Shown: piece by piece, positions 59,882 to 64,000 of the stretch
How the letters are laid out: the number at the start of each line of letters is the position of its first letter
Numbering within the stretch: the first letter of the stretch is position 1
DNA from: Paraburkholderia sediminicola
GTDB lineage: Bacteria > Pseudomonadota > Gammaproteobacteria > Burkholderiales > Burkholderiaceae
Length of the DNA stretch: 64,000 nt
Direction: 5' to 3'
Assembly: GCF_902859805.1 (NCBI RefSeq)
Contig: NZ_CADIKC010000009.1
Span: 359,733-423,732 of the forward strand
The notes under the pieces: generated by a model
The model's database searches: none
What the model was told of the DNA's origin: nothing
The model's input: only the letters and a program-made list of their open reading frames with translations
Made by a program: the position numbers and the translations under genes

Positions 59882-61294
59882 TCAGGCTGTGGCTTGTGGG
59901 GTCGACGCGGTTGAATGCGGCGAGTTCTCGCCGAGGTCCCAGAAGAGCCCCGCCATGATCTGCAGACCTTCGCGCACCACCGGTCCGAGCAGATGTTCGT
60001 TCGGCGCGTGCTGCGAGCAGGCCGGGTACGAATGCGGCACCCAGATGGTCGGCAGGCCGAGGGTGTCGGCGAATACTTCGTTGGGTAGCGTGCCGCCAAG
60101 ATTCGGCAGCACGGCCGTCTTCTTGCCGGTGGTCTGTTCGAGCGAGGCGATGGCCCACGTGACCCACGGGTCGTCGGGATTCAGACGCGTGGCCGGCGCG
60201 CCGCGCTCGACGCTGATCTCGACGAACGAGAAGCCATTCGCATCCAGATGCTTGCGCAGGTGCTGTTCCAGGTTTTCCCAGTCGGTGCCGACCACGAAGC
60301 GCAACTGGCAATGCGCGAAGGCTGACGACGGGATGGCATTGACCGGGTTCTCGGGATTGCCCGCCTTGAACGCCAGCACTTCGAAGCTGTTCCAGCCGAA
60401 CACACGTTCTGGCGGCGTGAGACCGGGCTCGCCCCAGTTATCGTCGACGGCTGGGTCGTTCGGACCTCCACCTACCGTGATATCCGCCAGCGCGCGCCGC
60501 ACCGCTTCCGGAATCGGCGGCGGACGCAGGCCGTCGACAGCGATTACGCCACGCGCATCGACGAGGCTTGCAAGTACGTTTGCCAGCACGGTGGCCGGGT
60601 TGCGCAGCAGACCGCCCCAGTTGCCCGAGTGATGCGCGCCGTCGCGCAGATTCAGCGAGAGCTTGAAGTTCACCGAGCCGCGCGAACCGAGGAACACGGT
60701 GGGGCGGCGCGCGGCGAGGCGCGGACCGTCGGAGGCGATCAGCACATCCGCGGCCAGTTCTTCTTTATGTGTGTGGCAGATGGCGTCGAGCCCCGGCGAG
60801 CCGGTTTCCTCGCCCATCTCGATCAGCAGTTTTGCGTTGAAGCCGAGCTTGCCGTCGCGCGCGGCCAGCACGCTCGCTAGCGCGGCGAGATTGATGGTGT
60901 GCTGGCCTTTGTTGTCGGCGGTGCCGCGGCCATACCAGCGTTCGCCTTCGACCGTCACGGCCCACGGCGTCAGCGGCGCGCGCCATTGACTGTCGTAACC
61001 GCGCACGACGTCGCCGTGGCCATAGATCAATACCGTGGGCAGACGGTCGTCTTCGTGACGATTGGCGAACAGGAACGGCCCGAACCCTTCCGCGGGGTTA
61101 TCGACGATGCGTGTACTGAAGCCGAGCCCTTCGACTTCGGGCGTGATCTCATCGGTCAGGTACGACAGCAACGTAGCCGCGCGATCGTTTTCCTGGCTTT
61201 CCGTGCGAAATCCGACGCGCCGGTTGAGGTTCTCGAGGAAGGCGCCTGATTCGAAATGATGCGTTGCGTGTTCGATGGCCTGATTGCGGCTCAT
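59882..61294 (-). CDS. M20 family metallopeptidase
   Basis: 470 residues from the ATG at 61294. VLIYGHGDVVRGYDSQWR (first metal His and Asp), WYGRGTADNKGQHTINLAAL (bridging Asp), LIEMGEETGSPGLDAIC (catalytic Glu-Glu) and a dimerisation domain with NFKLSLNLRDGAHHSGNWGG; the C-terminal His in HSYPACSQHAPNEHLLG completes the site. A zinc-dependent dipeptidase or N-acyl amino-acid hydrolase of the ArgE/DapE/PepV group. Paired with the MHS transporter, so uptake and hydrolysis of one compound are likely. Confidence 0.92.
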   Translation of the reverse strand: MSRNQAIEHATHHFESGAFLENLNRRVGFRTESQENDRAATLLSYLTDEITPEVEGLGFSTRIVDNPAEGFGPFLFANRHEDDRLPTVLIYGHGDVVRGYDSQWRAPLTPWAVTVEGERWYGRGTADNKGQHTINLAALASVLAARDGKLGFNAKLLIEMGEETGSPGLDAICHTHKEELAADVLIASDGPRLAARRPTVFLGSRGSVNFKLSLNLRDGAHHSGNWGGLLRNPATVLANVLASLVDARGVIAVDGLRPPPIPEAVRRALADITVGGGPNDPAVDDNWGEPGLTPPERVFGWNSFEVLAFKAGNPENPVNAIPSSAFAHCQLRFVVGTDWENLEQHLRKHLDANGFSFVEISVERGAPATRLNPDDPWVTWAIASLEQTTGKKTAVLPNLGGTLPNEVFADTLGLPTIWVPHSYPACSQHAPNEHLLGPVVREGLQIMAGLFWDLGENSPHSTASTPQATA

Positions 61295-61504
61295 GTTTGT
61301 CTCCGATGCGGGGTGCGGGGTGCCGGGGATGAGGGCGGCGCGGCGCCGTGCGTGGCACGTCTGGTTCGCGGCCATCAACTTCGAAACGATTCTAGGAGGC
61401 CGTTATTTTTGTCACAATGATCGTCTTTCGAAGCTTGTGTTGCCGAAAAGGCAAAGCTCGTTACACTGAAACACGACCGCATCCGCTTGCAAAAGGCATC
61501 ACTC

Positions 61505-62464
61505 ATGGCACTTTCATTGCATGGCATCGCATTGCGCTATTTCGTTGAGGTGGCGCGCACCGGTTCGATCAGCGACGCGTCCGCGCGGCTGCATGTGGCC
61601 GTGTCGGCGATCAGCCGGCAGATCGCGCGGCTCGAAAGCGACCTCGGCGTTGCGCTGTTCGAGCGGCGGCCGCGCGGCATGTCGCTCTCCGAGGCGGGCG
61701 AGCGTCTGCTCGCCTACGCGCAGCGCAGCCTGCTCGAGGCGGAGCACGTGATGAAGGAGATCGGCGGCATCGCGGCGTTGCACGGCAGCATGATCAAGGT
61801 CGCCAGTTCGGAGGGATTCGCCGCGGATTTCCTGCCCAGCGCGATGGCGGCATTCCGCGGACACTACCCCGGGATCGACTTCACGCTTTCCGTGATGCCG
61901 CCGGGCGAGGCCACTCGCCGGGTGCGTGATGGCGACGCCGATCTCGCGCTGACGTTCAGTCTCGCGCCGGAAAAGGGCGTCAAGGTCGAACACACGGAGC
62001 GCGCGCCGGTGCTGGCGCTGCTGCGCGCCGATCATCCGCTGGCCACGCGCGCGAAGGTGTCGCTCGCCGACCTGCAGCGCTATCCGCTGGTGCTACCGGA
62101 ACCTGGCACGACGATCCGGCAGTTGATCGACATCACCTGTGCGCTAGAAGGCGTGCTGCTTGAGCCCGATCTCACCTGTAACAATAGTGGCGCGATGTAC
62201 CGTTACGCGCAGAAGTCCGGGGCGATCATGTTCACGGGCCTGCTGTCGGTGCGTGACCGCTACATCGGCGACGGCTTCGTCGCGATGCCGCTGACGCATC
62301 CGCAGATGCGCCAGCGCAGCATCCAGGTGCAGACGATGGCCGGACGGGAGTTGCCGCCGTCGGTGAAGGCGTTCCGCGACCACCTGATCGCAGAAATCGG
62401 CGGCGCCAGGCCTACGAATGCTGCAGTGCCAAAGCCGTCTCGAAAGCGCGGCGAAGTGCGTTGA
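61505..62464 (+). CDS. LysR family transcriptional regulator
   Basis: 319 residues from the ATG at 61505. HTH: LRYFVEVARTGSISDASARLHVAVSAISRQIARLESDLGVALFERRPRGMSLSEAGERL. The ligand domain starts at GSMIKVASSEGFAADFLPSAMAAFRGHYPGIDFTLSV. It is divergent from the M20/MHS pair, 210 bases away, the usual layout for a LysR activator of its neighbour. Confidence 0.92.
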   Translation: MALSLHGIALRYFVEVARTGSISDASARLHVAVSAISRQIARLESDLGVALFERRPRGMSLSEAGERLLAYAQRSLLEAEHVMKEIGGIAALHGSMIKVASSEGFAADFLPSAMAAFRGHYPGIDFTLSVMPPGEATRRVRDGDADLALTFSLAPEKGVKVEHTERAPVLALLRADHPLATRAKVSLADLQRYPLVLPEPGTTIRQLIDITCALEGVLLEPDLTCNNSGAMYRYAQKSGAIMFTGLLSVRDRYIGDGFVAMPLTHPQMRQRSIQVQTMAGRELPPSVKAFRDHLIAEIGGARPTNAAVPKPSRKRGEVR

Positions 62465-62651
62465 AAGACAAATCTCCCTGTCGGACGGCGAATCACGACC
62501 TAAACTGTGGGGGCGGGCTGGTCGGCCTCTACTGCACGGCTGGCGGTGCTGTGGCCCATACCAGTGGTAGGATTCAGCCCGAAAAATCGAGTACGGTGCG
62601 CGATGAATGGGCGTGCCGTCCACAACAGAGCGATAGGACTCAGGACATCGA

Positions 62652-63074
62652 ATGGCCCAACAAAAAACAAACCCAAAACTTGAGCAGGCGCTGACGCGCG
62701 GGGATCTTGCAATTCGCCAGGCCAACTCGGCGCGGGCGACGGCGTTGCTGCGCGCGTTGGGCAAGATGATCGTCGAGGCATCGGCGACGATCGGCGTGGA
62801 GGCATTCACGCTGATTCCGGACGGCGACAAGATTTACGATCCGACTGATGGGTTGTGGCCGCAGGAACTGCAGGTGTCGCTTGATGGCCCTGTTGAGGAG
62901 CAGGACCCGGATGAGGTTCGGACGGTGCGGTTGATTGCCGATGATCCGGCGACGGTGTTCAGGGTTGAATGGCAACGGGCCGACGGCAAGATCGGGCGGC
63001 AGGATGGGGGGCCGTTTGCGACGGTGGCTTTTATTTCTGATGTTGATATTCCCTGGACGGATGATGAGGATTGA
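62652..63074 (+). CDS. Hypothetical protein
   Basis: 140 residues. The N-terminal half is helical (LEQALTRGDLAIRQANSARATALLRALGKMIVEASATIG), the rest strand-rich (AFTLIPDGDKIYDPTDGLWPQELQVSLDGPVEEQDPDEVRTVRLIADDP) and acidic, ending DVDIPWTDDED. No signal peptide or known motif. No recognised family. The 187 bases before it show no other gene. Confidence 0.55.
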   Translation: MAQQKTNPKLEQALTRGDLAIRQANSARATALLRALGKMIVEASATIGVEAFTLIPDGDKIYDPTDGLWPQELQVSLDGPVEEQDPDEVRTVRLIADDPATVFRVEWQRADGKIGRQDGGPFATVAFISDVDIPWTDDED

Positions 63075-63181
63075 TGGTCAGGTTTTTGCCTGCTCGGCGT
63101 TTGTTTGGCCGTGTTTTTAGGGTGTTGGCCTTTCCTTGAATTGTTAGTGGTCTATTAGTGTTGCCCCTGTGCGGGGCGGCA

Positions 63182-63304
63182 CTTACTTTCTTTGCCGCCG
63201 CAAAGAAAGATAAGCAAAGAAAGCGGCTCAAACCGCTAATGCTAAGTGGGAACCGTGGTTTGCTACAGGTAGTGGTGCATCTGGAATCTGGGTTCGTGCG
63301 TGTG
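63182..63304 (+). repeat. Left arm of a long inverted repeat
   Basis: About 120 bases that match, with roughly four in five bases identical by eye, the reverse complement of 63761-63887. The best shared block is a perfect 21-base match with core CTCAAACCGCTAATGCTAAG (63226-63246 against 63820-63840). The arm contains its own perfect hairpin, CTTTCTTTGC-CGCC-GCAAAGAAAG (63186-63209). This kind of element recurs in Burkholderia genomes as far as I recall. Confidence 0.75.
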
Positions 63305-63457
63305 CATACGCCAGTGACAAGGGCGTCATACTTTCGGCGGCGCTGCGCGCGCCGAAGAGCAGTTCATAAAACCGATCGCTACGTTTTAACGTCTACTGCT
63401 CGCCACCGCGGGCCGTGGCTCGTCATTGCATCGCCACTACAGCAGCCGCTACCTGGT

Positions 63458-63505
63458 CGCAGCCGTGACCGCAGCCGTGACCGCAGCCGTGACCGCAGCC
63501 GTGAC
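63458..63505 (+). repeat. Tandem array of 12-base repeat, four copies
   Basis: CGCAGCCGTGAC is repeated four times without change from 63458 to 63505. It lies inside the long inverted repeat and runs almost directly into the second array. Confidence 0.9.
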
Positions 63506-63508
63506 CGT

Positions 63509-63588
63509 GATTGCGTGATTGCGTGATTGCGTGATTGCGTGATTGCGTGATTGCGTGATTGCGTGATTGCGTGATTGCGTGATTGCGT
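63509..63588 (+). repeat. Tandem array of 8-base repeat, ten copies
   Basis: GATTGCGT is repeated ten times in perfect register over 80 bases. Eight-base units do not keep reading frame, so length changes would shift any frame; the reading frames crossing it are artefacts. Likely to vary in copy number between strains. Confidence 0.92.
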
Positions 63589-63760
63589 GGCGCCGACATA
63601 TCAATTGAAGTGGGGTTCCCTGGTGAATGCAGGAGCGCGTCGCCGAGGCGAAGCCGATGGCCCCGCTGCGCAAAAACGAAGCCGGCGGTTTCCCCTGCAG
63701 ACCCGTCCGCGACGCACGCAGTGCGGAGTGGGAGCTGATGAATCCTTTGTCACTAACGCG

Positions 63761-63887
63761 GAGTGTGCGAGAACCCGGATTCCAGATGCACCACTACCCC
63801 CAGCAGGCTACGGTGCCCGCTTAGCATTAGCGGTTTGAGCTGCTTTCTTTTGCCTACTTTTCTTTGCAGCCGGCAAAGAAAAGTAGG
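63761..63887 (-). repeat. Right arm of the long inverted repeat
   Basis: Inverted counterpart of 63182-63304. It ends in a perfect 15-base hairpin, CCTACTTTTCTTTGC and GCAAAGAAAAGTAGG (63853-63887), equivalent to the hairpin in the left arm but longer. The insertion sequence begins right next to it. Confidence 0.75.
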
Positions 63888-63910
63888 TGTGTAGTGGCCT
63901 AATAATCCTG

Positions 63911-63952
63911 GACACCTCAAAAGGTAGACTTATACCCGGACAGAGAGGTGTC
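63911..63952 (+). promoter_or_regulatory. Inverted repeat covering the transposase ribosome-binding site
   Basis: GACACCTC (63911-63918) and GAGGTGTC (63945-63952) are complementary, so in RNA the GAGAGGTG Shine-Dalgarno region can be paired. This can silence transposase translation on transcripts entering from outside the element. Confidence 0.5.
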
Positions 63953-63954
63953 AG

Positions 63955-64000
63955 ATGGGAAGACGGGAATTCTCGAAGCAGTTCAAGGAAGATGCGGTCG
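63955..64000 (+). CDS. IS3-type transposase OrfA, N-terminal fragment
   Basis: Only 15 residues fit before the window edge (MGRREFSKQFKEDAV). The REFSKQFKEDAV start is typical of the HTH_Tnp_1 domain of IS3-family OrfA proteins. GAGAGGTG lies five bases upstream. Truncated by the window, not by mutation. Confidence 0.7.
   Translation, partial: MGRREFSKQFKEDAV

Larger units (their letters stand above)
63888..64000 (+). mobile_element. Left end of an IS3-type insertion sequence (partial)
   Basis: Begins near 63888-63890 (TGTAGTGGCC...), where a terminal inverted repeat would be expected, and runs off the window. It carries the start of a transposase gene at 63955. The exact outer end and the group cannot be set because the right end is missing. 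Confidence 0.6.

Noticed and set aside
63458..63588. CRISPR array
   Set aside because: Units are 12 and 8 bases, contiguous and without spacers, and no cas genes are in the window.
63449..63673. Minus-strand protein with NHAITQSR-type repeats
   Set aside because: Produced by translating the 8-base tandem repeat; not a gene.

Overview
The window is about 63% GC, densely coded and free of rRNA. Gene families and gene order point to a beta-proteobacterium of the Burkholderiaceae, most likely Paraburkholderia: the nudix-aat-bpt-pyrD block, an ssuDCBF sulfonate operon, DUF4148 and DUF1488 proteins, a bifunctional ManC/PMI, and a Burkholderia-style short-repeat island. The genus is an inference; no species call is made.

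Region 1 (1-31258) is an accessory surface-polysaccharide locus built of several transcription units. On the minus strand, a Crp/Fnr-type regulator precedes an undecaprenyl-phosphate sugar-1-phosphate transferase (WcaJ type) and a GT2 glycosyltransferase (3170-49). On the plus strand, a GNAT acetyltransferase is followed by a Wzy-like polymerase, four GT4 and one GT2 glycosyltransferases, and a large secreted beta-propeller protein of unknown role (10427-20603). On the minus strand come an MBOAT O-acyltransferase, its SGNH-like partner, an OafA-type acyltransferase and a Wzx flippase (25894-20668). On the plus strand follow a tandem alpha/beta hydrolase, a methyltransferase, ManC and a flavin reductase (26137-31258). 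This fits a Wzx/Wzy-dependent, mannose-containing, acylated and possibly methylated exopolysaccharide. No Wza/Wzc export pair is present here; it may lie left of the window or elsewhere.

Embedded in that locus (10117-3801, minus) is the most interesting unit: a tightly coupled five-gene operon encoding a small carrier protein, an acyl-CoA-dehydrogenase-like flavoprotein, a seryl-tRNA-synthetase-like amino acid:[carrier protein] ligase with its three zinc ligands visible, a DUF1839 protein with a possible Cys/His/Asp acyltransferase centre, and a GH2 beta-mannosidase-like enzyme. I propose that an amino acid is loaded on the carrier protein, possibly oxidised there, and transferred to an unknown acceptor, perhaps a glycan. 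The first enzyme type is known biochemically; the pathway is not.

Region 2 (31695-45980) is mainly chromosomal background: a FadR-type regulator, an oxidoreductase, an extra signal peptidase I, part of an amino-acid ABC transporter, pyrD, the two N-degron transferases bpt and aat with a Nudix hydrolase, an initiator tRNA, small efflux and hypothetical genes, a TetR regulator with a visible tandem operator beside an epimerase-like gene, an enoyl-CoA hydratase/HIBYL-CoA hydrolase family gene and a membrane protein.

Region 3 (46512-62464) holds ssuDCBF (without ssuE or ssuA), several small proteins, dusA, tRNA-His, a Gly/His-rich lipoprotein, a TPR-sulfotransferase coupled to an APS kinase, a TRIC-family membrane protein, an aldo/keto reductase, and a LysR-controlled pair of MHS transporter and M20 peptidase. 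Region 4 (62652-64000) has one hypothetical gene, then a long inverted repeat enclosing two different tandem repeat arrays, and finally the left end of an IS3-type insertion sequence cut by the window edge.
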